Notes under the pieces: generated by a model
What the model was told of the DNA's origin: nothing
The model's input: only the letters and a program-made list of their open reading frames with translations
Database searches by the model: none
Shown here: piece after piece, positions 12,502 through 24,693 of the stretch
How positions within the stretch are numbered: the stretch's first letter is position 1
How the letters are laid out: each line of letters starts with the position of its first letter
From: Cristatella mucedo
Lineage: Eukaryota > Bryozoa > Phylactolaemata > Cristatellidae
Assembly: GCA_009760855.2 (NCBI GenBank)
Contig: WPIO01000258.1
Location: 1 to 64,000 of the forward strand
DNA: 64,000 bases
Direction: 5' to 3'
Program-made: the position numbers and the translations under genes

Positions 12502-13383
12502 TAAATGAAGTTCATGCACTATTAAAATAAAAGCAAGTCAGTATAATTCGAGGAATGGATGGATTGAAAGAATGGTTTCTTATGGAGTAAGCAGCGGCGG
12601 TGAATACGGCGGCTGCCACAGTGGCGAGATATACACTTTGGCCCCGCCAAAATTAGGTCCCGCTCGACGCCGCAAGGCAAGCGTTTGTACCCGTCAAAGT
12701 GGGAGAGCTACGGCGTGCCACACGTTCCTGTAAATGAACGCCAAGCCTCAGAGGTAAACAGAGTATAACTCTACCTCAAGCGATCTAGTTATGCCATAAT
12801 ACGCACTTATCAAAGTGCAGAATGCGAGCAAAGGTGGATTTAGGCAGCGGAGGCGAAGCCCACCTTAAAACTATAAACCTAAACCCTAAACACTAAACCC
12901 CTAAAACTCCAAACACTAAACACTAAGCGCTAAGCCTAAACCCTAAAAACCCTAAATTATATACGCTAAACCCTAAACCCTAAGAACCCTAAATCTTAAA
13001 TTATAAACCGTAAACCATAAAAGTCCTAAATTCTGAAACCTAAACCCTAAGCACTAAACCCAAAAACCTAAGCTCTCAACCCTAAACACTAAAGGGTTAA
13101 CCCTAAACCCTAAAAACTAAACCCTAAACCCTAAACTCTAAATTCTAACCACCCTATATTCTATATCCTAAAACACTAAACCCTAAAAACTCTTAACCCT
13201 AAACACCCTACACCCTAAACTCTAGATCCTAAACCTTAAAACCCTAAGCACTAAACCCTAAAACCTAAACCATATACCGGGGGAAATATCCTACGCCAGG
13301 GGAGGAAATGTCCGGGAGGGGAGTTCTTGGTGGGCGAAGGTTCGGGGATGAGGGAAACGTCCAGATGGAAAACTTTTCCTACC
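12341..13383. mobile_element. TIR-type element with telomere-like core, inserted in a LINE
   Basis: About 1.04 kb interrupts the 3' UTR of a LINE-1 copy. Both ends begin GGTA when read inward and carry inverted GGACGTTTCCCTC motifs (left at about 12363, right as the complement near 13354). Each end has a second, looser copy of the same motif (GGACGTTTCCC at left, GGACATTTCC at right), giving subterminal repeats. Inside are an (AT)n run near 12464-12500, a GC-rich unique stretch at 12590-12870 and a degenerate CCCTAAA array at 12875-13268. No transposase frame is visible, so it would be non-autonomous. A short TTG at both junctions may be the target duplication, but the LINE match there is too loose to be sure. 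Superfamily unknown. Confidence 0.6.
12875..13268 (+). repeat. Degenerate CCCTAAA (plant-type telomere-like) array
   Basis: Roughly 400 bases of imperfect 7-8 base units close to CCCTAAA, with variants such as CACTAAA, CCCTAAG, CCATAAA and CCCTAAAA. Perfect consecutive units are short (two or three). The unit corresponds to TTTAGGG on the other strand, not the TTAGGG of most animals. It sits inside the inserted element rather than at a chromosome end. Confidence 0.85.
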
Positions 13384-13550
13384 CCTTGCAAGCTGACCCT
13401 TTGCATGTCACCCGTAACCATGCTATTCTTGTTGTTTATTGAGCATGCTTCTACTAAACCACCCGATCATGCTTTATTTGCAGTAAATGTAAAGTGCCTA
13501 GAAAGAGATTGAGTTCTCTGAGGGAACTACATCAAGTTTTGTTAATATTT
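13384..13550 (+). mobile_element. LINE-1 copy, right part
   Basis: Continues the copy broken at 12340: GCAAGCTGACCC, then the conserved 3' UTR and the terminal motif GTAAAGTGCCTAGAAAGAG, then TTCTCTGAGGG. It ends without a clear (TTA)n tail. Confidence 0.85.
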
Positions 13551-14800
13551 ATACAGACTATCCACTCTTAAGATTTTCTGTGTCATTGCTGAATGCTTTA
13601 CATTTACCTTGGCTTTGATATCCTTATTACCTACTGCCAGATAAAGACAATGTCTTTAGCTTTGACTTTAAATTTGTGCCTCTCGAGGTGCTTCTAAAAT
13701 ATTTGAGCAGGAAATGAGCCTTGTCTCTAATGTGCATTGCCTCTTTAGATATAACACATTTTAGCCTAAAAGCAGTATTTAGGAATGTTGTGGGTATATA
13801 CTTAATATTAGAGGTAATTTACTTTAAATGCTGCAAAAATTCCATGAACTTATATTTAGTAATCAATGAACGTATAATTCGCCTACTGCTTGCTACAATT
13901 TAATCTGAGATTTCCGGACTAATTGCGAAGGAATAAAAACACGATTCAGTAAATAGAAGGCTTTTTTGGTCACGCTTGTGGGAAATTTACGATGACCGAA
14001 TAGTTAACTTGTCCTATACTGATAGCTTCAGTTATTAGATTACCTTGGGATAGCAAAGTTTTACTAAGTGCTAAATCGTAGTCCTTATGAGTTTGAATGC
14101 AGCTTATGGGAATCAAATATATTTCCAGGCAATGCCATAACTTTGAAAAGGCATTCCACGTTGTCCACTCTCAGCTTTTGAGTGCTAGTGCATACGACTT
14201 AGTACTATTCCAGTATCCTTAAAGCCAAACAGACAATTTTAATGATATTACAAAAGCGTTTACATACTGTTGGAATGTAAGTTTCTATTATAATGATAAA
14301 ACATTCAGCCGATTTCATGGTGAAAGCATGCCTAAGCTTAGAAGCTGACAGCTTTCGGCCATAGAAACTGAAGTGGCTTTCACTGAAAGATGGCTGCTTG
14401 AATACAAGCTCGGGCACAAGCTAGCTAGTTGAAACGAGTTGGCTGAGGCCTTCTGGTGGGCAAGAGCATGCAACTCTTGTAGGTGAGCTGATGCTAGAGA
14501 AGGTGATTATTTGAATAACTGAAGCTCCGTGTCCATCCGCTCTGTAGTTAAGAGATCAACCTGGAAGTCAACAAAGACGTTACGTTAAATAGACTTTCCT
14601 ACGATTATAACGCAGTAATGGAATTGCAATAAAAGTGAACATTTAGTATAATCAAAGTATAACAGTCGGTGTAATTAACTTTATGTGTCCGCGACACAAC
14701 GTTAGATTACAGCAACTTTCTTTATTCACGAGTCTTCCTTTAAAATACCATAAATCATTAGAAACTTTGTGAAAATCTCATCAATTCCGGTTGTCTCTAG
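13551..14800. other. Unassigned AT-rich DNA
   Basis: No repeat family or coding exon recognised. Short open frames at 13721-13903 (+) and 14417-14205 (-) show no familiar motif. Confidence 0.5.
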
Positions 14801-14874
14801 TCACCAGCACTGACGACAATGCTCGAACCAATTCTGCCCTAGCTGTACTTATTGCCTTTACAGCTGGCATACTG
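14801..14874 (+). CDS. Possible transmembrane exon of the kinase gene
   Basis: After a good acceptor (GGTTGTCTCTAG) an open frame reads a short polar stretch, STDDNARTNS, then a hydrophobic run, ALAVLIAFTAGILVM, about one membrane span. It starts in phase 1, common for exons bordering extracellular domains. A donor is possible at ACTG|GTGATG, but this is not a strong site and leaves phase 0, which does not match the phase-1 start of the exon at 19671. A further exon would therefore be needed between them. If real, the kinase is a single-pass receptor. Chance hydrophobic open frame is the alternative. Confidence 0.3.
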
Positions 14875-17800
14875 GTGATGAATTGCCACCTGCTTACAAA
14901 TTGCTTGTCATTTCTCTCTCCGTTTGTTTTAGAAATCAATTCTTCTTGGTTTTTAGTCATTTCATGCTGCCTATACTGAATAGCTAATTTCTCGAACTTA
15001 ACACCAGTTCGTATACTTTTAAATGTTTGGAAATCCCCTCCGAACTATTTCAAAAGCTGCAATGACAGTGTGCTATCTAGTCGTATGCAAAGACTACAGT
15101 TTTTAGCTTAGATGTTTAAACTATAGATTTGGCTTAGAATTTTTTCTTAAGCACTTTGCTCTCTTACTAGCTGACGATTGAGAGATAGTCACTAACTGGT
15201 TGCTGTACGAAGGCTCAAACAATTTCTCCTTTTTCAATCGCATTGCGATCTAAGCATAATTGCTGTATTTTATGTGCTAGTTTAGGCACGATACATTGTG
15301 CATCAATGGACAATGATTACTAATTGTATTAATTAAAGTCGCACTTGACTTGCCTAAGGATTTATGTCACTTTCGGATAAATATTATGTGCGATTAGCAT
15401 TTTTATTTTAGGACTCGAATGGTTAGCTCCTTCAACAGAATTGTCCGACTCACATGAATTATAATGGGATAGATAATAAGAATGATGAGGATAATACAAA
15501 TAATAATGCCTGTTTATCCCCCTTAGATATCTAATTATCTCTCTAGGCACTTTACAGACGATGTACATAAAACCTTACCAAGTGATTTATGGTAATATCC
15601 GTAAGCATCAGGCATAGTTTTGCAGGCGCATGCACATGAGCAAGCAATGGAAAGCGATCGCAAGTAGGCCTTAGACATAACCTGCTGCATTTAACAAAAA
15701 CCACAAAACTTGTTATAACTATACAGTGGGCCCGTAAGCATAAGTAACGATTGACAACAACAAGAACTGAATTAATTCGCACACGTAACCCCAGGGTAAA
15801 GTAAACCAGAAGAATTTAAATTCATTAAAGAATTTAATTAAAAGAACTTAATCAAGCAATTCCGACAGCTAGGCTTCCTACCTGAAAACGATTGAACTAC
15901 TGTGGTTATTGGTCGGCTAATACGTAATGAACTGTTTCATGCTTCTACACTTTATTTAGTGGCTTTTGAGTTTGGAAAAGTAAGGATAGATTTGAATTCA
16001 CCGGCTTGGTAATGCTTGAAAGACTTCTTGGCTATCGGTTTAATCCTAAAATATGAACTTTGGTGTAGGCTGCCTGAATATTAGAGTCGTGCGTATCTGT
16101 AATAGCATGAGTTGTATATAACTCACACAAGAGCTGTGCCAATAATGTATAGTCTGTCATATTAAAATGAAGGGATTCAATCATAAACCTAGAGGCGCTC
16201 TAAAAAAATGTACATCATAGGTTTGAATTAGCAGCCTAAGTTCAAGGGTCCCATCAAAACTGTTGTTTCCTTGGTTTTTGGGGGCTCAACGGAGTGATCG
16301 CAGTTCAAGAGCTTAGGATTTGCAGTGTAGGTTCATGTAATCATGCACTGGGTAACCATCTCACGCCCGCATTGAAGCTACAGATATAATAACCATACCC
16401 TAAAAGAATATTTTAGAAAAAATCTACATCTGAACCCAGAGCAAGAAATATTATATGGCGAGCGACATCAAATTGTGCAGGCAATTTACTACTAATAATA
16501 GCTCACTAAATTGCTCTGAAAAGCAATCATGAAAGCATGGAGGCTACCAAGTGTGCATCGATATCCAGCAGCAAGAGATTCTATTGGGCTCACACCTGTG
16601 AACCAATTGCACTGGAACTTGTTTAGACTCTCTAAAGTGGTTGTCTGTAAAATACTACAGTCACTAAAACACAACATTGTTTCCTGGCAACATCCTACAT
16701 TTTAAAAACTAGTCGTTTTAATCACTGCAGATTGCTTGCATAATGTTCCAAGATATCAATATGTTGAGCCAGGCACTGAGCCACTCCCTGCTGGCGAAGC
16801 TCTTCCATTGAAATGCGGAGGATAAATGTGCCATGCTATAATTATTAGGAAAAAAGTGATCTGGCATCTTACTTAGACCTGGGGGCTAAAACTCACATGA
16901 AGTCACTCATGGCTACTGCTTCATTAAATTTCTCAATCACTATCAGCACTTCATCATGCACAGTGGAGTGTCCACAGTAAGCAGTAACGAAGCGACTCGT
17001 ACACAAAACAGGCGAGTTCCGTCGGCAATGGGCATGCTAAGTTGGACAGGAAGTTTGCCAGAGCCACCTAAAAATACTTATTAAATGCAAACAGAGCCCG
17101 AAGCTAAGCGAACAATCGAAACTAAGCAGTTTCTTTCTAACTAAAGGAACGATCAATGGAAGAACGGCAAAACCAACAGAGGAGTTTTTGGGTGCATGGG
17201 CTGGGTCGGTAATCAGTACTCGTATTTTAAATGAAAGTAGAGATTAGTTCATTGAATCAACCTCAGTTTTAAAGCGGCAGAGACGTCTGTAACAGGGCCA
17301 GACTGCCACTTTAGTTGGTTACGAAGGAAGCCATGAGCAAATTAGTGACAAAACATGTAGGTAGTTGAAACAAAGTATATTAAGGTTAAATAACTCATTA
17401 ACAAATATTTCATAGATTTAATTATTCAATAATTAATGGAGATGCAGCTACATTTAAACATGTATCAACGTTAAATCCAGATAAATTCATTTTGCATGTA
17501 CATAGAGATTCATGTCAAATATTAAGCAACTGGTATAGACTATTTTTGCAGATTGAGCTCAATATTTACAACGCTGCCAGAAATAAAAACTGGCCCATCG
17601 CACGAAGTGGATGACGGTGAGTTTACGCATGCAATTCGTGAAACTGTTTAAAAAACGCCTAGTGCATGGGTCATTGCATTTTTTCGTGGATTACTACATC
17701 TGGGTGGAGGCTTTTGAATGTGGCTTGATGTTTGATCAAACGATCACGGGTAATTGATGAAGTGATCTCTGTCATGCAGATGCCACCGTAGCACTGGGAG

Positions 17801-19670
17801 CCCTTAGAATCGAATGTATTAATACATAGCTTTGATGTGTATACATTTTTGGAAGACTCACGCGGCAGACTGAGAGACATGCTACCAAATTTCTGGGCAG
17901 CGTGCGATTTCCTATTGCAAAAGTAAGAGCTGTTTCTTTCGATCAAGCTTTACATAAGATTTAACAACCTTTCGGGCAACAGTCCAAGTTGAATTTCCAT
18001 GAGGTCGATGGTCAAATTCTATAACTTCTATGTATTACCTATTACAATTTATTGAAAGTTTACTAAACGTTTTGCAACAGTGGCAGCTATTGGCTTGATA
18101 GTAAAACTGGTCTCGTTGTGATTAGAGGCTAGCCTGACTATGAACACTGAGACGACAAACTAAAGCCCTAAATTATGCACAAATCATTGCTACGACAGAC
18201 TGCAAATTAAGATTACTCGAAATTTAGACAAGCTGCAAAAACGCAGCATTTGAAGATGCATTATTTTAGATCTTGTGCCTCTATTTTGCAAGAGGTCGCT
18301 TTGGAAAAAATGGGCATAGGCAAATGCAGATTGAACATGCTGATTGATCCTCTTGCTTGAGTTTGGTTTTGAATTTTTAATAAAACTAGGTTCACAGAGT
18401 CTTAGGTTTCTAGAATAACTCAGTAGTCACATTTAGTAGTTTCCTTGGTCGCAGTGTAAGGTTGAGGTGCAAGTAGGTCAAGGCTTCCACCCTTTGCTAT
18501 GAGTTTGAGAGCCACCGGAAAATTTAATTATTCTGCCTGCCAGCTGGGAAAATGATGGCAATGACTTTAAGGTTCAATTTTTAAGAAGATTTTTGATCTC
18601 ATGATCTTTACTTTTAATTATATATAAAACGTTTGGCACACATTCAGATCTGGAGCAATAATGTTTTGTGGTAGCACTCAAATTAGATTCAGGGTAAATG
18701 AGCTGTGGCCTTTTTCTTCTAATTGAATTAGGTCTACGATGAATAGAAAATAATGCGAAATTAAAGGTGTCGTTCGTTAATTAGAGAATTTTTCTCCTTA
18801 AGATAATATCGTGTTGTATATTGACCCATTATAGAACAAAAAGTTTGCATCGATAACCTTAAGCTCGCTTCAAAAAAGAAGAAAAAAAAAGAAGGTCAGC
18901 CTCCTGCACGGTTTTTGATTAGTAAAGCTTTGAAAATTCCCTCAAAACGTTTGAAATATTAATATATTCTAATAGAATTTAAGACATCCGGAAAACCTCG
19001 TTGGCTTTTTTGTGCTTCTGGTTTGCAGCATTTTATTATTTGTATTTTGAACACGGCCTTACTATAGTCCACAGTACAACAGTACTGCTATTAGGCTAGT
19101 ACTGCTAGTATCCTCACGCAGATAAATAGAACCCCAAGCTAAGGTGTTTCTAAGCAGTCTACTCGCCACTAACATCTATCAACGTTGACAATTTTAAATC
19201 TGGAGAATTTTTCTCAGAAATAATATCTTCGTGCACCGAAAATCCATATCATTTAGATTTCTAGCCATTCTCTTAGCTAAAACATTCCCTAGAAGTAAAG
19301 ATATCACAACCCACACTCTCCAATTACTTAATATCTTAGCTGATGGGTCATAAATTATTGCGACCAAGACACAATTACCGATTATTTAAATTTTAGTTTA
19401 AAAAAAACCTTAAATTGAAACAATCTGGGACAATAAGTACTAACTGGCATTTCATATTCAAAGTTAATCGTGTGAAAACCTATAAACACTTACAAGTTTC
19501 CAGAATGTGATTCTAATTGTATCGTAGCTTAAATTCAGGTTGATTGATGCTTTGCGAAGTTTGAGATGATTATTGTAACAACTTCCGTTTAGCAGTAATT
19601 TTTCGTTAGTAAACCTCTATCTTGTTGCTTGCATCTTTCCTAATGCCAAGTGGGATCCCTTCGATCGCAG
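14875..19670. other. Unassigned DNA, probable intron or upstream region
   Basis: Contains one decayed LINE-1 terminal motif (15497-15580, listed separately) and otherwise no recognised repeat. A 91-codon minus-strand open stretch at 17946-17671 has no familiar motif and no convincing start. AT-rich throughout. Confidence 0.45.
15497..15580 (-). mobile_element. LINE-1 3' terminal fragment (decayed)
   Basis: Only the end of the element remains: AATAATAATGC, a diverged CCCTTAGATATCTAATTAT block in place of the usual terminal motif, then CTCTCTAGGCACTTTACA. Short and old. Confidence 0.55.
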
Positions 19671-19814
19671 GAATTCGCACTGATTCCACGGATCAGCTTG
19701 GTTGGAGAGAAAGCTCTCCAAAATGGATAAAAAAAGCATCCAGGGAAGAAATTCAAAACTGTTATGCAAAACAAGCTCAGATTGGAAATGGTGGATTTGC
19801 TGACGTATATAAAG
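19671..19814 (+). CDS. Protein kinase exon A: juxtadomain and glycine loop
   Basis: Acceptor GATCGCAG, donor AAAG|GTAGGT; starts with two bases completing a codon and ends in phase 1. It encodes a basic, Trp-containing linker (SPKWIKKASREEIQ) leading into IGNGGFADVYKG, the nucleotide-binding glycine loop (GxGxxxxV). The S-x-E-E-I spacing before the loop resembles the entry to RLK/Pelle kinases, where a short helix precedes strand 1. The next exon supplies the last two bases of the loop's closing glycine codon. No start codon belongs here; the N-terminus lies upstream. Confidence 0.8.
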
Positions 19815-20564
19815 GTAGGTGGAGCTATGTTCGAATTTGGTATTAATTTGTTCCCATCACGTTTTTCAAGATTGAGTTACCGACTTCGCTTATCGATGAT
19901 GAATTAGCACATTTTCGCTTCAGGTATATGCCACTTGATGCTGTGTTAAAGTGCTCAATTTCAAATGAACACTCAGCTTAGCTTAATAATCAAACTACAA
20001 AATGGAAAACGCAGAGAATGGTCTGTCAAAATATTTCATCGTTTGGGGTTCTAGGATTTTTCCCTGTGCTAGAGAGTTGCCTCGGGTGTACCTTAAACCG
20101 CCTGTGTACCTTAAACTGAGTTATTTCTAATGTCATCGTGTATACCACTTATATCTTCACTGAGACCATTCGTGAGCTGTCCTCGGATAAGCTAATCAAA
20201 ACTGGGACTGCTTAGCTTAAGGTGAGATGTCAGCATCAGTCAATGCCTCTAATAGCTCATTCGGCGGGTCAAACAAAATACTTGTGCATACTGCATTCCC
20301 CCCAGTAACCGATCAGCTATGCAACCGATGATACATAAGTTTAAATTGCTGATAACCACTCACTGTGATAGTTGCTTGCTTTTCGTCCATCGGGGATGAC
20401 ATGAAGCGCCGACCATTGGATATTACTGAAGTTCCAATTATATTCGTAACGAAGAATCTGTAGGGTGGGCTAAGTGCCCCCTAGTATTCAATCTTCCTAG
20501 TCAGTGTAATTCAGTACTAGAACAGCCTCTTTAATTGTGTGGGTAATATCTAGGCACTTAAACG

Positions 20565-21065
20565 TCAAGCAGTACAACGACTTTAAGGTGCTGTAACAAG
20601 TTTAGGTCGCTCAATTCTGTGGCTACCTATAATAATCACATCTACTCCCCCACCAGGCTAAGCATAGTAACACCTGCTTTTCTGAGTCAAATAATTTAGC
20701 TATACCCTGTATGAGCCTCGCATTCTTTGGAGACAGTGCCATTAGTTCTTATGCTCGAAAGCCCGGAATTCAGGTCCGATAATGGTAAAGGTATCAAATG
20801 ACGTGCCACGTTTTACAAGAAGCTAAGAACTCATCGATTTATTACCTCAGTTCGTAGGTCCGGGTGATTCGTTCATTCTATGCAAAAGAGTTCTGCTGTT
20901 TTGCATGCTGCCATTAACCGAATTTGCATTCTAACCTTGTGCATGTCACCTCTCACGATGCTATGCTTGTAGTATTAAGCATGCTACCTCTTACTATTTG
21001 ATCATGCTTTGTTCGCAGCATATGTAAATCACCTATAAACAATTAGGCTCTATGAGTGTTTCATT
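20565..21065 (+). mobile_element. LINE-1 fragment, post-RT region and 3' end
   Basis: Decayed plus-strand copy in the first kinase intron. Recognisable pieces include CCCCCACCAGGCTAAGCATAG, TTTGGAGACAGTGCC and the 3' UTR with GCATGCTGCCATTAACC. The terminal motif is strongly mutated (AATCACCTATAAACAATTAGG). Confidence 0.75.
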
Positions 21066-21579
21066 CAAATCTTATATTATCACTCTTATCATTATTGTTC
21101 ATTCTTGGTTACCTTATTGTTCATCGCAGGTTCACAGGGTAACGTCAAGTTTTTGTAGCGACTCAACAAGCTTTGATCCCGTGTAGTTTTTAATCTCTGT
21201 ATGATACAGAATAGACAAACATCATCAATACCCTTACCAATGCCGTGAAAGTCACCTTTGGGAGTTTCCTAGATGCGCACGATCACATACATTTGGTCCG
21301 TTTATAGGGTCGCAGAGATTCCTTTCAAATACCAAACGAATTTCAAAACACAGATATGTCAAGCCATGGCCCTTAGCGGCTTTAAGAAGTCTGTATCTAA
21401 TGACAGCCTCACCAGTTTCAGTGAATTCCTTCAATTCTATACCCATAAGTTAGGCGAAACACTGGCGTTTTTATTCACTCGAAAACTAAAGTGCTTTTAA
21501 TAAGACCCAAAACAGAAACTTGACACACTGTTGACAGTTTGCTAGCTAATTCTCATGGGTCTCACCTAAATGATAATAA

Positions 21580-21715
21580 CGGATCAGCCGGCCTTCTTTA
21601 TTGAAGGAATTGCTGATTTTCTTGACTCAATAAAGTCTACTCCGACTAAAGCAGTTATTAAATCACACCTTCCATGACCTTTCTTAAGACGTTTACCGAA
21701 GTTTCTGCTTGCGAT
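21580..21715 (+). mobile_element. LINE-2 short fragment
   Basis: Resembles the complement of 35750-35870 and the start of the 23858 copy: the blocks CTCCGACTAAAG, CATGACCTT and TTTCTGCTTGCGAT occur in the same order. It lies upstream of the RT domain in the LINE-2 family. Confidence 0.55.
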
Positions 21716-21761
21716 ATTAATACCAATAATGATAGTACATTTGTATACCACCCTCAGAGAA

Positions 21762-21792
<31 letters not shown>

Positions 21793-22212
21793 CTGTCTCT
21801 CTGTCTCACTCTGTCTCTGTCCCTGTCTTTCTGTCTCCCTGTCTCTCTCTCTGTCTCTCTCTCTCTCTTTCTCTCTCTGTCGGCACTTCGCAGATGCTGC
21901 ATATAGATAATTACCAAATGTTTGGTGGTAACATCCTCAAGAAGCGGGCACGAGCAAGTAAGCAGTTATTTGCACACGAAGGACGAATCACAAATACCCA
22001 GAAAATTATGTAATAAAAATGTGGGTTTTAAGTTTCCTTTTAAATGTAGTCATGTTAGGGCAAGCTGTGACATGCATTGGTAGTGATTTCCAGGTTTTGG
22101 GAGCAACCGGGAAGCAGCTAGTATAAAGAATTTTAGGATAAAAGAGATCTAGTGGAGAGGCTATGCCACTTCCACTTAGGTCTTCACAGGCAGACAAAAT
22201 ATACCCAGCCAT
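21716..22212 (-). mobile_element. LINE-1 fragment with expanded CT microsatellite
   Basis: The minus-strand LINE end is recognisable by CACCCTCAGAGAATCTCTC. In place of the usual CTCTCTAGGCGC there is a ~120-base (TC)n run (21763-21881) followed by GGCACTTCGCAGATGCTGC, so the microsatellite grew inside the LINE terminus. Beyond it, post-RT pieces read on the minus strand (FPVAPKTWKSLPMHVTACPN near 22110). Confidence 0.8.
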
Positions 22213-22299
22213 AACTAAGATTTGTATTGCTTCTCTGAAAATTGGATTAATACCCTGGTCTTTGATATCGTCAACTGCTGACGCAAACTTGAAAGTTCG

Positions 22300-23850
22300 G
22301 ATTAGATTAGGAGAACATCTTTCAGTTTCCTAGTTCCTATTTTGTCCAAAATTCTAAAAACAATTTGAACTAACCAGCCAGTTGCATGAATAAACAGAAA
22401 TGTTCCAAAGAATTTTATTTGGGATCTAATTGAAGCTATCTTACTCATACTTTACTCTCTCGTGTCACCAATAACATCAATGGCAGCAAAAATGAAGGAA
22501 TTGTCGCTGCCTGACGTAACCCTGCTGGACGTAACAGCTGTTTTTGACACCATTGGCCACTATACCCTACTTAAACGATAGACAATAAACCCCATCCTTG
22601 CTGACGAGGCCCTTGCGTGCTTTAACACGTTCTATTCCGATAGGGTTCTATTCATATCGTATGTCTGTCAGGCCTCACCCACCAGACCATTCACATGTCA
22701 AGTCCTACAAAGATTCCACCCTAGTAATTTTTTACTCTCTGTTCATACTGAACTTCCGGAAAAATTAGTTCCGGTCCATGCAGTCGGAAGTCACTTGTAT
22801 GCCATCGTTAAAAAAATCAGCTTTACTTCAAATTTAGACCATCGAAACTGCTGTAGCCACTAACATTCGTGCCTCCATAAAATACTCCATTAAACGATGA
22901 TAAAATTAACTTACTAGTTAGGGCAAACCCAGTGTGGTTCAGAAATTGGAAAGGCTGAAGCTCAAAATTGGCTATGCCAGCATATCTCCTTTTAAATCAG
23001 CTCGAAATCTAGGGGACACGTTCCAAAGTGACCTCTCGTAAGACGACCACATCAGCTCCACCCTCAAATCTGCCTACTTTCAGGTGCATAACATTGCTAA
23101 AATTCGGTTTTGTCTAGATAAGGATACCACGTCTAAGTTGGTCCATGCATTCGTGACATCCCGTCTCGACTTCTGCAACTCACTGCTAACTAGCCTACCT
23201 GCATGTGCGATCAGGCGATTGCAGGTGGTGCAAAACTCTACAGCAAGGCTTGTCTGTCGTGAGCGTCGCAGTTGCCTCATCACACCACTTCTCACCAACA
23301 CTCACTGGCTACCAGTCAAGCAACGGATTGAATTCATGTTTTTGTCGCTTACTTTTAGGTCACTTCATTCTTTAGCTCCAGCCTATCTCTCAGATGTACT
23401 CCCCAGCCGGGCCAAGCATCGTAACACTCGCCTTTCGGAATCCAAAAGTCTACCAATACCTCGTACAAACCTCAAATCCTTTGGAGACCGTGCATTTAGT
23501 TCGTATGCTCCCAAAGCCTGGAACTCCCTCCCGACTTGCGTCAGAACATCCCCTGACTTGACCACATTTAAAAAGAACTGAAAACACACCTATTTAGGAT
23601 GGCATTTAGTGGGTCCCTGTGATTCGTCCTTCATGGGCTTATGTGTGCTGACACTGTGCATGCTGCCCCTAACCTCATTTGCATGCTGACCCGTGCACGT
23701 ACCCTCAACCATGTTATTCACGTTGTTTAGCAAGCCTGATATTACTCACCATTCAACTGCGTTCCCTTTGCAGCAGATGAAGCGCCGAAAAAGAGACGGA
23801 GTTCTCTGAGGGCGCTCTATCAAGTGCATTATTATTTTTATAATTTTTAT
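22300..23850 (+). mobile_element. LINE-1-like copy with RT and post-RT regions
   Basis: Plus-strand copy. The RT N-terminal area is visible as VPILSKILKTI near 22340 and DVTAVFDTIGHYTLLKR near 22530, the latter covering the first catalytic aspartate motif. The post-RT domain is open from 23084 to 23581 (165 codons) with ITPLLTNTHWLPVKQRIEF, SLAPAYLSDVLP and FSSYAPKAWNSLP. It ends with AGCGCCGAAAAAGAGACGGAG, TTCTCTGAGGGCGC and ATTATTATT. Stops in the RT part make it inactive. Confidence 0.9.
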
Positions 23851-23857
23851 TATAAAG

Positions 23858-24560
23858 CCCCCTCCGACTAAGTCAATTGAAGTAGGAAAACCTGTGACCT
23901 TCTTGAAAGATTTTTTGAGGTTTCCGCTTTGGATTTGGCTACCTTAATAAGGTCTAGCAAAAAGTGCTCCTCTCTTGAAGACCGTATAACTTCAACTCTG
24001 TGGTCTTCACTGGCAGATCAACTCAGGCCAGCCACGGCTTGCCTTCTCTGTACCTAGCTTAACTGGGGCACTCATTTCAGCCTCTTTGCGCCCTCAGTTC
24101 CTGCGTGGAACAAATAAATTAGTTGTTACATCCTCCTGCTTAAGAACGTTGCCGACAGAAGGTGTAGCTCTGCAGTTCCTAGGCTGTAGAACTCGCTTCC
24201 ACAATTCTTATGCAACGACCGCTACTGACCTGCTGCCGAATATGACTCAGTCTTTTCAGAAGTCCTGAGCTGCTACTTCCATGCTGCACCTCAACTGCTC
24301 TCCTTACTATGCTATGCTTCCCACTTTTTCTTTGTTGCGTGAGACGAAGTCTGTTGGCTAACGAATGCGTATCGAAAGCTACATAGGCTGTGAGTGTGCT
24401 ATACAAAACTGTCCTGCGGAACACACAAAGTCTTTATGACTTTTGCAGTTACAGACGGAGATGCATTACATAACATTAACTTAACGTTTGCCATGAAGAC
24501 ATTACACCCTGGATGTCAGCCAATTTCCATAAAATTAAAATCAGATGCCATGGCTCTGCT
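23858..24560 (+). mobile_element. LINE-2 copy (internally deleted)
   Basis: Second LINE family, plus strand. It opens with AAAGCCCCCTCCGACTAAG, matching the complement of the 35.85-kb region, then jumps to the 3' part. The segment 24140-24480 (post-RT end, GTTGCGTGAGACGAAGTCTG, GTGCTATACAAAACT, GTTACAGACGGAGATGC) matches the complement of 34380-34030. Confidence 0.75.
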
Positions 24561-24693
24561 ACTCATAGGACGCCTAAATCGTGTCGCTAGACTGGAGTAC
24601 TTTGCTCTTCTGCTTTGTTGTTGTTGCACAGTAACCGTGTGCTTGAAATTCGATTATACCGTGTGCTTGAAATTCAGGCGTGGTCTTTGAACA

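Noticed and set aside
17671-17946. 91-codon minus-strand open stretch with several cysteines
   Set aside because: No ATG start, no clear splice borders and no family resemblance.
21674-22013. Overlapping Ser-Leu and Arg-Glu repeat frames
   Set aside because: Produced by the CT expansion inside a LINE-1 terminus.
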